Source: Streptomyces sp. SLBN-31 (lineage in GTDB: Bacteria; Actinomycetota; Actinomycetes; Streptomycetales; Streptomycetaceae). Taken from it: a stretch of DNA of 64,000 nt. Made by a program: the position numbers and the translations under genes. The stretch covers positions 806,001 through 870,000 of the forward strand of contig NZ_VFNC01000002.1 in assembly GCF_006715395.1 (NCBI RefSeq). The letters run 5' to 3'. Below are positions 35,004 to 42,804 of this stretch, one piece after another. Within the stretch, counting starts at the first letter, position 1, and every line of letters begins with the position of its first letter. The notes under the pieces were generated by a model that was given only the letters and a program-made list of their open reading frames with translations, was not told the DNA's origin and ran no database searches.

Positions 35004-36716
35004 ATGTCGCGGGGCTGGAGCGGGCACGTACGCGCGTGGCGCCGCCTGACGCCCGGACTCGTGGCGCTGTCCCGGTACCGCCGTTCCTGGCTGCGCGGCG
35101 ACCTGCTGGCGGGCCTGACGGTGGCCGCGTATCTCGTGCCGCAGGTGATGGCCTACGCGGGCGTGGCCGGTCTGCCGCCGGTCGCCGGGCTGTGGGCCAT
35201 CCTGCCCGCGCTCGCCCTGTACGCGCTGCTGGGCTCCTCGAGGCTGCTGTCGGTGGGCCCGGAGTCGACGACGGCGCTGATGACGGCCACCGTGGTGGGT
35301 CCGCTCGCGGGCGGCGCCCCGGGCCGCTACGCCGAGCTGGCGGCCTGTCTCGCCCTCACCGTGGGCCTGCTGTGCGTGGCGGCCCGCGTCCTGCGTCTGG
35401 GTTTCGTCGCCGATCTGCTCTCCCGCCCGGTGCTGATCGGCTACCTCGCGGGCGTGGCCCTGATCATGATCATGGACCAGCTGCCCCGGCTGACCGGCGT
35501 GCCCACGACCGGTTCGGTGTTCTTCGCCCAACTGTGGTCGTTCGTACGGCACCTGGGGCAGGCGCACACGGCCACCGTGCTGTTCTCGGCGCTGACGATC
35601 GCGTTCCTGTTCACGGTGCCCCGGCTGTCCCGCGCGGTGCCCGGGCCGCTGCTGGCCGTCGCGCTGGGCACCTCGGCGGTGGCCGTGTTCGACCTCGACG
35701 ACCGGTTCGGCATCAAGGTCATCGGCGCGGTGCCGTCGGGACTGCCCTCGTTCGCGCTGCCCGATCCGGCCGAGCTGCCGTCTCTGGTGCTGCCGGCGCT
35801 GGGCGTGCTGATCGTCGCCTACACGGACTTCGTGCTCACCGCCCGCGCCTTCCCCGGGCCCGACGACGACGCGCCCCCGCTCGACGCCGACCAGGAGTTC
35901 CTGGCGCTCGGCTCGACCAACATCGGCGCGAGCCTGCTGCACGGCTTCCCGGTCAGCAGCAGCGCCAGCCGGACCGCGCTCGCCGCCTCGGCGGGCGCCC
36001 GCAGCCAGGCGTACTCGCTGGTGGCGGGCGCGCTGGTGCTGTGCGTGCTGATGTTCCTGAGCCCCCTGCTGAGCCGTACCCCCGCGGCGGTGCTGGGCGC
36101 CCTCGTCGTCTACGCGGCCGTCCGCATGATCGATCTGGCGGGCTTCACCAGACTCGCCTCCTTCCGCCGCCGCGAACTGCTCCTGGCGCTCGGCTGCCTG
36201 GCCGGCGTGCTGACCCTGGACATCCTCTACGGCGTACTGGTCGCCGTCGGCCTGTCCGTGGCCGAGCTGCTCAGCCGGGTCGCGCGCCCGCACGACGCCG
36301 TCGAGGGGCTGGTGCCCGGGGTGGCCGGCATGCACGACGTGGACGACTACCCGCAGGCCCGCACGATCCCGGGCCTGCTCGTCTACCGCTACGACTCCCC
36401 GCTGTTCTTCGCGAACGCGCAGGACTTCCACCGCCGCGCCCTGGCCGCCGTGGACGAACAGATCCGGCCGGTGCGCTGGTTCGTGCTCAACACCGAGGCG
36501 AACGTGGAGGTGGACATCACCGCGCTGGACGCCGTCGACGCGCTGCGGCGCGAGCTGACGCGCCGCGGCGTCGTCTTCGCGCTGGCCCGGGTCAAGCAGG
36601 ACCTCCTGGACGACCTGGAGGCGTACGGGCTGGCGGAGACGGTGGGCCGGGACCTGATCTTCCCCACCCTGCCGACCGCCGTGACCGCTTACCGCGAGTG
36701 GAGCCGCGAGCACTGA
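35004..36716 (+). CDS. SulP-family anion transporter with STAS domain
   Basis: A 570-residue SLC26/SulP permease. About ten to twelve hydrophobic helices start with WLRGDLLAGLTVAAYLVPQVMAYAGVAGLPPVAGLWA, and LSVGPESTTALMTATVVGPLAGG is the conserved anion-site region. A STAS domain forms the C-terminal 130 residues (IPGLLVYRYDSPLFFANAQDFHRR; EVDITALDAVDALRRELTRRG). Sulfate or bicarbonate are usual substrates, and which applies is not visible. ATG 35004 is chosen; an in-frame ATG at 34974 would add ten residues. A CNBD/CBS-BON pair follows 104 bp downstream with its own candidate operator. Confidence 0.9.
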   Translation: MSRGWSGHVRAWRRLTPGLVALSRYRRSWLRGDLLAGLTVAAYLVPQVMAYAGVAGLPPVAGLWAILPALALYALLGSSRLLSVGPESTTALMTATVVGPLAGGAPGRYAELAACLALTVGLLCVAARVLRLGFVADLLSRPVLIGYLAGVALIMIMDQLPRLTGVPTTGSVFFAQLWSFVRHLGQAHTATVLFSALTIAFLFTVPRLSRAVPGPLLAVALGTSAVAVFDLDDRFGIKVIGAVPSGLPSFALPDPAELPSLVLPALGVLIVAYTDFVLTARAFPGPDDDAPPLDADQEFLALGSTNIGASLLHGFPVSSSASRTALAASAGARSQAYSLVAGALVLCVLMFLSPLLSRTPAAVLGALVVYAAVRMIDLAGFTRLASFRRRELLLALGCLAGVLTLDILYGVLVAVGLSVAELLSRVARPHDAVEGLVPGVAGMHDVDDYPQARTIPGLLVYRYDSPLFFANAQDFHRRALAAVDEQIRPVRWFVLNTEANVEVDITALDAVDALRRELTRRGVVFALARVKQDLLDDLEAYGLAETVGRDLIFPTLPTAVTAYREWSREH

Positions 36717-36717
36717 T

Positions 36718-36752
36718 CGGCCGGGTGGCCCGCAGCTGGGGCCGGGTGGCCC
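36718..36752. promoter_or_regulatory. candidate DevR/OsdR-type operator, paired sites
   Basis: CGGCCGGGTGGCCC (36718-36731) and GGGCCGGGTGGCCC (36739-36752) are nearly identical and exactly 21 bp apart. The proximal one ends 68 bp before the CNBD start. Confidence 0.55.
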
Positions 36753-36820
36753 ATGGCCGCGGCAGGGGGCCGCCGAGACCCTGGAGGTGGCAGTTCCGTA
36801 CGCCTGAGTGGAGGCACGCC

Positions 36821-37285
36821 ATGAACGCTCCCGCAACGTCGAGCATGCCGCGGGCCCTGTCTCCCGAGTACCGGGAGCGGCTGATGCGGATGGCTCGCGA
36901 GGTGTCGTTTGCCGAGGGCGCCAGGCTCTTCGAGGAGGGTGGCCACGCCGACCGGTTCTGGATCATCCGTACCGGCACCGTCGATCTCGATCTGCGCGTG
37001 CCGGGCCGTCAGGCGGCCGTGATCGACTCCCTCGGCCACAACGAACTGCTCGGCTGGTCCTGGCTCTACCCGCCGCACACCTGGCATCTGGGCGCCGAGG
37101 CGGTCACCCCGCTGCGCGCCTACGAGTTCGACGCCGCGGACGTGCGGGCCGAGTGCAAGCGGGACGCGGAGTTCGGCCGGACCGTCGCCGAGTGGGTGGG
37201 CCAAATCGTGGCGCACCGGCTGCAGGCGGCCCGCACCCGGCTGCTGGACCTGTACGGCCCGTACGGCAGCGGAGGCATGCGATGA
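36821..37285 (+). CDS. stand-alone cyclic-nucleotide-binding domain protein
   Basis: A 154-residue Crp-like effector domain without helix-turn-helix. It has the same length and architecture as the protein inside the hydrogenase operon (shared [45 protein letters not shown]). ATG 36821 has GAGTGGAGG upstream. The stop overlaps the ATG of a CBS-BON gene by 4 bp, so the two are translationally coupled. I infer a sensor module made of one cNMP-type and one adenylate-type binding protein. Confidence 0.85.
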   Translation: MNAPATSSMPRALSPEYRERLMRMAREVSFAEGARLFEEGGHADRFWIIRTGTVDLDLRVPGRQAAVIDSLGHNELLGWSWLYPPHTWHLGAEAVTPLRAYEFDAADVRAECKRDAEFGRTVAEWVGQIVAHRLQAARTRLLDLYGPYGSGGMR

Positions 37286-37986
37286 CCACGCGCCAGGACC
37301 ATGAGGACCGTACCGGCCGCGGAACCGACGGGCACGGCTCGCCGCGCCTCGTCGGGGACGTGATGACCAGTGCCGTCGCGGTGGTGGACGTCGGAGCGGC
37401 GTTCAAGGACATCGTGCGCACCATGCAGGAGCGCCGGGTGAGCGCTCTTCCGGTCGTGGACGGCACGGGAGCGGTCGTCGGGATCGTCTCCGAGGCCGAC
37501 ATGCTGCCCAAGGAGGAGTTCCGCGACAGCGACCCCGACCGCTACACCCAGTTGCGGCGGCTGTCCGACCTCCTCAAGGCCGGTTCGGTCACGGCCGGCG
37601 AACTGATGACCTCCCCCGCCCTCACCGTGGCCCCGGACGCGACACTCGCGCAGGCCGCGCGGGAGATGGCGCGGGCCCGGGTCAAGCGGCTGCCCGTCGT
37701 CGACGCGTCCGGGCGGCTGGTCGGCATCGTCAGCCGGGCCGATCTGCTGAAGGTCTTCCTGCGCGACGACGAGGAGATCGCCGAGGAGGTGCGCCGGGAC
37801 GTGGTGACTTACCTCTTCCCCGCCTCCGCCTCGACCGTGCGCGTGGAGGTCCGCGACGGTGTGGTGACGCTCGGCGGCCACGTCGCCGACACCTCGCTGG
37901 TGCCGGTGGCCGCACGCATGGTGCGGTCGGTCGAGGGGGTCGTGGACGTGCGGTTCGCCCTCGACGGGCCGGACCCCGCCGGCTGA
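37282..37986 (+). CDS. CBS-pair + BON domain protein
   Basis: A 234-residue protein: an N-terminal polar stretch, CBS1 (VGDVMTSAVAVVDVGAAFKDIVRTM), CBS2 (AGELMTSPALTVAPDATLAQAAREM) and a BON domain ([19 protein letters not shown]). It shares MLPKEEFRD and [22 protein letters not shown] stretches with the CBS-BON protein of the hydrogenase operon. It is coupled to the CNBD gene before it. Its stop abuts the stop of the convergent Rv1733c-like gene inside a 16-bp palindrome (37979-37994). Confidence 0.9.
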   Translation: MTTRQDHEDRTGRGTDGHGSPRLVGDVMTSAVAVVDVGAAFKDIVRTMQERRVSALPVVDGTGAVVGIVSEADMLPKEEFRDSDPDRYTQLRRLSDLLKAGSVTAGELMTSPALTVAPDATLAQAAREMARARVKRLPVVDASGRLVGIVSRADLLKVFLRDDEEIAEEVRRDVVTYLFPASASTVRVEVRDGVVTLGGHVADTSLVPVAARMVRSVEGVVDVRFALDGPDPAG

Positions 37987-38574
37987 TCAGCCGGTGGTGT
38001 GCCCCCAGCGGCCGTCGATCCGCTCCCATTCGGTGCCCCACGCCTCCGTGGCGCGCCGCTGCACGCGCAGCCGCACCAGCCGCCCGCCGACGAGGGCCAG
38101 CAGGCCCGCGGTCATTGCGGCCCCGGTGCCCGCCAGTACCGCGCGGGTCGTCGCCTCCGCGGGTCCCACGGGCTTGGACAGCAGATGGCCGTGGCCGTCC
38201 GTCCAGGCCCGCACCCTGCTGCCGGCCCTGATCGTGGGGGCGACCTCCATCGTGCCGGTCCGCTCGGTCCCGGCCCCGTCCCGCCAGCGTACGGTCGCCA
38301 GGGCCCGGTCATAGCGCACGCCGGTGACCGCGTCGGGGGCGCCGCCCGGCAGGATGCGGACCAGCACCGCGGAGACGGGCTCACGGCCCGCCCGGTCCCG
38401 CTCGGCCGCGCGCTCCGACAGCTGCGCGCCGAGGATCCCGGCGAGCGCCGCCAGGACCGCGGCGAGCGTCCAGGCGGCCAGGACGATCCAGGCCTCCAGC
38501 ACGTCACTGCGCCGCCGCAGCGGATTGTCACGCCAGCGCCACCCCAGGACCTTGCCGGCTCTCACGTTCCGCAT
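37987..38574 (-). CDS. Rv1733c-family membrane protein (second copy)
   Basis: A 195-residue paralogue of the protein at 21.4 kb: a basic N-terminus with WRWRDNPLRRRSDVLEAWIVLAAW, a first membrane helix to about residue 55, a soluble domain (VRWRDGAGTERTGTMEVAPTI, VRAWTDGHGHLLSKP) and a second helix (VLAGTGAAMTAGLLALVGG). It ends GTEWERIDGRWGHTTG, matching the family's C-terminal motif. It diverges from the response regulator gene, with one perfect DevR-like palindrome between them. Function unknown. Confidence 0.82.
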   Translation of the reverse strand: MRNVRAGKVLGWRWRDNPLRRRSDVLEAWIVLAAWTLAAVLAALAGILGAQLSERAAERDRAGREPVSAVLVRILPGGAPDAVTGVRYDRALATVRWRDGAGTERTGTMEVAPTIRAGSRVRAWTDGHGHLLSKPVGPAEATTRAVLAGTGAAMTAGLLALVGGRLVRLRVQRRATEAWGTEWERIDGRWGHTTG

Positions 38575-38699
38575 CGGTCACACCCCCTCAGGGCGCAATG
38601 GGACGGACACACCTAAAAGGTCTCACCTATCGATCTCGGACGGGAGAGGATTGCGGCTGCGCCCTCGGGGGAGCTTTGATGGGGAGTCATGGTTCGGTG

Positions 38700-38713
38700 G
38701 GGCCGGTCGGCCC
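38700..38713. promoter_or_regulatory. candidate DevR/OsdR-type operator at the regulator gene
   Basis: The perfect palindrome GGGCCGGTCGGCCC, 83 bp before the response regulator start and 125 bp before the divergent Rv1733c-like start. It suggests autoregulation. Confidence 0.6.
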
Positions 38714-38796
38714 TAGTGCCTCCGGCCCCGGCGAGTCATGATCTTCAGCACAGACGGCCCGCAGTCCGTCTCACATCAGGGGAACGAGAGGTCGAC

Positions 38797-39498
38797 ATGA
38801 CCGAGGCACGCACCTTCACGGCGCAGGATCCCATCCGCGTCTTCCTGCTCGACGACCACGAGGTCGTCCGCCGCGGCCTCGCGGACCTGCTGGACGCCGA
38901 GCCGGACATCAGCGTGGTCGGTGACGCCGAGAACGTCGAGCACGCCCTGGTGCGCGCGCCCGCGGTCCGGCCGAACGTGGCCGTCCTGGACGTGCGGCTC
39001 CCCGACGGCGACGGCATCTCCGTCTGCCGTGAGCTGCGCAGCCGTATGCCGGAGTTGGCGGTGCTGATGCTGACCTCGTTTGACGACGAGGACGCCCTGC
39101 TGGACGCGATCATGGCAGGGGCGTCGGGGTACGTGCTCAAGCAGATCAAGGGCTCCGACCTGGTCTCGGCGGTCCGCACGGTCGCCTCGGGCCAGTCGAT
39201 GCTCGACCCGGCGACCACGGCCCGGCTGATGCGGTCACTGCGCACCGAGCCGGCCGAGGCCCCCGAGGTCTCCCCCGAGCTGGCGAGCCTGTCCCCGCGC
39301 GAGCGGGAGATCCTCACTCTCATCGGGGACGGCCTGACCAACCGGGAGATCGGCAAGCAGCTGTACCTGTCGGAGAAGACCGTCAAGAACCACATCTCGC
39401 GGCTGCTGGCCAAGCTGGGCGTGCAGCGCCGGGTGCAGGCGGCGGTGCTCGCCTCGCATCTGGAGCAGCCCGAGCAGGGCGCGTCGCACACCCGCTGA
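38797..39498 (+). CDS. NarL/FixJ response regulator, DevR/DosR/OsdR-like
   Basis: A 233-residue two-domain regulator. The receiver has the acidic pair in FLLDDHEVVRRGL, phospho-acceptor Asp65 in VAVLDVRLPDGDG, and Thr and Lys switch residues in LMLTSFDD and YVLKQIKG. The C-terminal LuxR-type helix-turn-helix reads LSPREREILTLIGDGLTNREIGKQLYLSEKTVKNHISRL. The VLDVRLPDGDGISVCRELRS and GYVLKQIKG stretches are those of the DosR/DevR group. ATG 38797 is preceded by GAACGAGAGG. No histidine kinase gene is in the window, so its DevS/OsdK-like partner must be elsewhere. It is the best candidate to bind the palindromes found throughout the window. Confidence 0.88.
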   Translation: MTEARTFTAQDPIRVFLLDDHEVVRRGLADLLDAEPDISVVGDAENVEHALVRAPAVRPNVAVLDVRLPDGDGISVCRELRSRMPELAVLMLTSFDDEDALLDAIMAGASGYVLKQIKGSDLVSAVRTVASGQSMLDPATTARLMRSLRTEPAEAPEVSPELASLSPREREILTLIGDGLTNREIGKQLYLSEKTVKNHISRLLAKLGVQRRVQAAVLASHLEQPEQGASHTR

Positions 39499-39506
39499 AC
39501 CGGGCG

Positions 39507-39540
39507 GGGCCGTACGGCGGGATTCGAGGCCTTACGGCCC
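39507..39540. promoter_or_regulatory. candidate DevR/OsdR-type operator, paired sites
   Basis: GGGCCGTACGGCGG (39507-39520) and AGGCCTTACGGCCC (39527-39540), 20 bp apart. The proximal site ends 88 bp before the nitroreductase start. Confidence 0.45.
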
Positions 39541-39628
39541 CTGCCCCGAGGTCCCCGTCGGGACCACCCTGGACAGGGTCAACGACCCGTTCCACCGCCC
39601 TCGGTCATCGGGCGGGGAGGAGGCCCCC

Positions 39629-40645
39629 ATGTCCACCGCGCTGCTCGACGTGGCGACCCTGGAGAAGCTGATCTCGGCTGCCGTGGCCGCCCCCTCCATC
39701 CACAACACCCAGCCCTGGCGGTTCCGGCTCGACCCGGACACGCTCACCCTGGAGATCCGCGCCGCGCAGGACCGCGGACTGCGCCACCTCGACCCCTCCG
39801 GGCGGGCCCTGCACGTGTCGGTCGGCTGCGCGCTGTTCAACCTGCGGCTGGCGGTGGCGCACTTCGGCTGGGCCCCGGTGACCCGGCTGCTGCCCCGGCC
39901 CGGCGAACCCGAACTCCTCGCCTCCGTCCGGCTGGGCGGCCCGGCCCGCTTCACGCCGCCGACCGAGCTCTACGAAGCGCTCTGGCACCGGCGCAGCAGC
40001 CGCTTCCCGTTCTCCGACCGGCCGCTGCCCACCGCCCTGCACCACGAGCTGGCGGAGGCCGCGCACGCGGAGGGCGCCCTGCTCAGCAGCCCGGAGACCG
40101 CCGAGACCGAGCGGCTGCTGCGGGTGACGCTGGAGGCGGAGCGCCGCAACAGGGCCGACGCCGACCGGGCCGCGGAGAGCCGCCGGTGGATCCGTGAGCC
40201 GGACGAGTCGGCGCTCGGCATTCCGCCGGCCGCCGTCGGCCCGCAGGACTACCGCGACCATGTCCCGATGCGGGACTTCGGGGCCCATCTCCACCCGTCG
40301 ACACTGGCCGCCCGTGCCTTCGAGAAGCGGCCGACGCTCGCCGTGCTGTCGACCCCGCACGACCGGCGGGCTGACTGGCTGCGGGCCGGCCAGGCCCTGC
40401 AGCACGTACTGCTGGTGGCCACCCGGCACGGTGTGCGCGCCTCGCTGCTCCACCAGGCCCTGGAGTGGCCCGACCTGCGCGACCAGCTGATCCGGGACCC
40501 GGAGGACGGGCGCGTCCACGCCCAGATGGTGCTCCGCCTCGGCTACGGCCCACAGGGGCCCGCCTCGCCCCGGCGGACCGTGACGCAGACGCTGGACCAG
40601 GACACGTTCGCGACGCCCGGCCCGGCGGCCGGCGTATCCGGGTGA
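39629..40645 (+). CDS. Acg-family nitroreductase-like FMN protein (second copy)
   Basis: A 338-residue Acg-type protein: AAVAAPSIHNTQPWRFRLD near the start, VGCALFNLRLAVAHFGWAP, WHRRSSRFPFSDRPLP, DWLRAGQALQHVLLVATRHG and AQMVLRLGYGPQGPASPRR. GGAGGAGGCCCCC-type purines precede ATG 39629. It lies downstream of the response regulator with its own DevR-like site pair. FMN binding is expected; the physiological substrate of this family is not established. Confidence 0.87.
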   Translation: MSTALLDVATLEKLISAAVAAPSIHNTQPWRFRLDPDTLTLEIRAAQDRGLRHLDPSGRALHVSVGCALFNLRLAVAHFGWAPVTRLLPRPGEPELLASVRLGGPARFTPPTELYEALWHRRSSRFPFSDRPLPTALHHELAEAAHAEGALLSSPETAETERLLRVTLEAERRNRADADRAAESRRWIREPDESALGIPPAAVGPQDYRDHVPMRDFGAHLHPSTLAARAFEKRPTLAVLSTPHDRRADWLRAGQALQHVLLVATRHGVRASLLHQALEWPDLRDQLIRDPEDGRVHAQMVLRLGYGPQGPASPRRTVTQTLDQDTFATPGPAAGVSG

Positions 40646-40682
40646 GCGGGCCCGCGCGCATCGGGTCGGGAAGTGGGTCCGG

Positions 40683-41396
40683 GTGACGCGGGAGGCGCCG
40701 GACGGCGTGGAGTGGGCGCACTTTGCGCAGCAGATGGCCGCCATGGCGCGGGATCTGCTGGCCCAGGACTCCGTCGGTGCCACGCTGGAGCGGATCACGG
40801 CCTCCGCCGTCGAGCTGGTGCAAGGGTGTGACGCCGCCGGCATCCTCGTCCTGCAGGGCAGGAAAGTGCAGACGTTGGCCCCCACCGATGATCTCGTGGT
40901 CGAGAGCGACCGGCTGCAGGAGCGGCTGGGCGAGGGGCCGTGCTTCGACACCGCCCGCAGCACGGTGCGCGAGCGGGTCCTGCGCATCGCCGATCTCACC
41001 GGGCAGCACCCGCGCTGGCCCGCCTTCGCCCCGCAGGCCTCCCGGCTCGGCGTGGGCAGCATGATGGGTTTCCTGCTGTTCACCGAGGACGAGGACTTCG
41101 GCGCGCTGAACCTGTACTCCCGCAAGCCCGGCATGTTCACCGGGGCCAGTGAGCTGGCGGGATGGCTGCTGGCCTCGCACGCGGCGGTCGCGTTCTCCAG
41201 CGCCCGCACACATGCCCAGCTGGAGCAGGCCATGGCCACCCGCCATGTGATCGGCGAGGCCATGGGCATCCTCATGGGCAGCCACCACCTCGGCGAGGAC
41301 GAGGCCTTCGACGTGCTGCGCCGCTACTCGCAGGAGCGCAACGTCAAGCTGCGGGAGGTCGCCCGGATGATCTGCGAACAGGGCGGCATCGCCTGA
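40683..41396 (+). CDS. GAF + ANTAR domain RNA-binding regulator
   Basis: A 237-residue protein starting at GTG 40683. Residues 15-165 form a GAF sensor domain (LERITASAVELVQGCDAAGILVL; GEGPCFDTARS; LFTEDEDFGALNLYS). The last 60 residues form an ANTAR domain (ATRHVIGEAMGILMGSHHLGEDEAFDVLRRYSQERNVKLREVARMI). ANTAR proteins act as RNA-binding antiterminators, and GAF-ANTAR proteins are common in Streptomyces with unknown targets. It lies 37 nt after the nitroreductase gene and may be co-transcribed with it. A hairpin follows. Confidence 0.9.
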   Translation: MTREAPDGVEWAHFAQQMAAMARDLLAQDSVGATLERITASAVELVQGCDAAGILVLQGRKVQTLAPTDDLVVESDRLQERLGEGPCFDTARSTVRERVLRIADLTGQHPRWPAFAPQASRLGVGSMMGFLLFTEDEDFGALNLYSRKPGMFTGASELAGWLLASHAAVAFSSARTHAQLEQAMATRHVIGEAMGILMGSHHLGEDEAFDVLRRYSQERNVKLREVARMICEQGGIA

Positions 41397-41407
41397 ATCC
41401 CGGCGGC

Positions 41408-41442
41408 GGCTTCCCTGGCTCGGTGTCAGAACCAGAGAAGCC
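41408..41442. terminator. hairpin between convergent ANTAR and monooxygenase genes
   Basis: GGCTTCCCTGGCTC (41408-41421) pairs with GAACCAGAGAAGCC (41429-41442), 12 of 14 positions, across a 7-nt loop. Probable bidirectional terminator. Confidence 0.55.
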
Positions 41443-41539
41443 TGGCCGGGCCGGCCCCCCGGGGGAGCGCGCCGCACCCGACGTGACCACCAAGTCCCCT
41501 GTGTCGCCGCCTCCACACACCTCACGTGCGGATCGCCGA

Positions 41540-42661
41540 TCAGGCGGCCGCGAACATGTCGACCAGGCCCCGCGGGGTGTCGTCCCCGAAGAGGAGTCCG
41601 TGCAGGTGGGCGCCATCGGTCGCGGCTTCGGCACTGCGCGGGAAGAGTGCCTGCTCGTACGCGGTGAGGGCGGCCTCGACGTCGTCGGGGCGGGCGGCGA
41701 GCGCCTGGCCGAGTTCGGCGCCGTCGTACATGGCCAGGTTGGCTCCCTCACCGTTCGGGGGCGAGAGGTGGGCGGCGTCGCCGAGCAGGGTCACGCCCGG
41801 TACCCGGTCCCACCTGTGCCCGGCCGGCAGCGCGTGCAGGGGGCGCAGGACCGGCGCGGTGTCGGTGTCGGTGATCAGCGCGGTGAGCTCCGGTGCCCAG
41901 CCCTCGAACTCCGCCGCGACGCGGGCGGTGGCCGCCGCGCGGTCGGTGAGGTCGACGGCGGCGAACCACTCCTGCGGCCGGGCGAGCGCCACATAGGCGT
42001 GGAGGGTTCCGCCGCTCTCGCGGTGGGCCTGGATGCCCTTCCCGGGGGCGAGCGCGAAGAGCGATCCGCCGCCGACGGCCTTCGCGGCGGCGGGGTGCCG
42101 GGTGTCGGCGTCGAGGAGGTAGGTCTCGACGAACGACATGCCGGTGTACCGGGGCGTGGCGGTGGAGAGCAGGGGCCGGACGCGTGACCACGCGCCGTCC
42201 GCGCCGACCAGCAGGCTCGTGGCGACGCTGGTGCCGTCGGCGAAGGCCACCTCGTGCTGTCCCCCGCCGAGGGCGCGGACGCCGACGGCCTTGTGGCCCC
42301 AGCGGACGGTGCCGGCCGGGAGCGAGTCGAGCAGCATCCGCCGCAGTTCGCCGCGCTGCACCTCGGGGCGGCCGCCCGTGCCGTCGTCGGGCTGCTCGAA
42401 CAGGACGGTGCCGTCCTGTTCGAGGACCCGCAGAGCCTGGCGGCCTTCCAGGACCAGGCCGCGGAACTCCTCGAACAGGCCCGCCGCGCCCAGCGCCGGC
42501 TGCCCGTTGTGGTCGTGGATGTCGAGCATGCCGCCCTGGGAGCGTGTCGTCGGTGAGCGCTCCGCCTCGTGGACCGTGGCCGGGATGCCGTGGACGTGCA
42601 GGACGCGGGCCAGGACGAGGCCGCCGAGCCCGGCGCCGATGATCGTGACGGGAGTGGTCAT
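41540..42661 (-). CDS. FAD-dependent monooxygenase (PHBH/TetX-like)
   Basis: A 373-residue flavoprotein monooxygenase of the para-hydroxybenzoate hydroxylase class. It has the Rossmann motif IIGAGLGGLVLARVLHVHG at the start, the DG motif VGADGAWSRVRPLL and the GD motif LLGDAAHLSPPNGEGANLAMYDG. TetX-type enzymes that hydroxylate tetracyclines belong to this group, but the substrate cannot be assigned. ATG 42661 has GGAAGGAACC upstream. It is divergent from a TetR gene, with three operator palindromes between. No DevR-like site was found, so this pair looks like an independent detoxification cassette. Confidence 0.88.
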   Translation of the reverse strand: MTTPVTIIGAGLGGLVLARVLHVHGIPATVHEAERSPTTRSQGGMLDIHDHNGQPALGAAGLFEEFRGLVLEGRQALRVLEQDGTVLFEQPDDGTGGRPEVQRGELRRMLLDSLPAGTVRWGHKAVGVRALGGGQHEVAFADGTSVATSLLVGADGAWSRVRPLLSTATPRYTGMSFVETYLLDADTRHPAAAKAVGGGSLFALAPGKGIQAHRESGGTLHAYVALARPQEWFAAVDLTDRAAATARVAAEFEGWAPELTALITDTDTAPVLRPLHALPAGHRWDRVPGVTLLGDAAHLSPPNGEGANLAMYDGAELGQALAARPDDVEAALTAYEQALFPRSAEAATDGAHLHGLLFGDDTPRGLVDMFAAA

Positions 42662-42714
42662 GGGGTTCCTTCCGGGAGGCCGCGCGTCACGCCGGGCGGA
42701 CACCCGGCTCGCAC

Positions 42715-42786
42715 ACTGGAACGACGTTCCAGTCACCCCAGATTGGAACGCCGTTCCAGTCATTGTCAAGGTGGAACAGCGTTCCA
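42715..42786. promoter_or_regulatory. three phased TetR operators
   Basis: ACTGGAACGACGTTCCAGT (42715-42733, perfect 19-bp palindrome), ATTGGAACGCCGTTCCAGT (42742-42760, one mismatch) and TGGAACAGCGTTCCA (42772-42786). Centres are 27 and 28 bp apart. They cover the divergent promoters of the monooxygenase and tetR genes. Confidence 0.85.
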
Positions 42787-42792
42787 TGCGGC

Positions 42793-42798
42793 TAGACT
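42793..42798 (+). promoter_or_regulatory. likely -10 element of tetR, leaderless start
   Basis: TAGACT ends 6 bp before the ATG at 42805, and no ribosome-binding site is visible, which suggests transcription begins at or near the start codon. The third operator lies immediately upstream. Confidence 0.45.
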
Positions 42799-42804
42799 GC
42801 CGCC

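Noticed and set aside
32502..36836. 1444-codon reverse frame seeming to fuse adhP to a long N-terminus
   Set aside because: Only the last 340 codons (from ATG 33524, with a ribosome-binding site) are a real adhP. The upstream part is antisense to SulP and lacks domains.
40683..41396. GAF protein as sensor kinase partner of the response regulator
   Set aside because: The C-terminal part is a clear ANTAR RNA-binding domain. There is no histidine-kinase H-box or ATPase domain.
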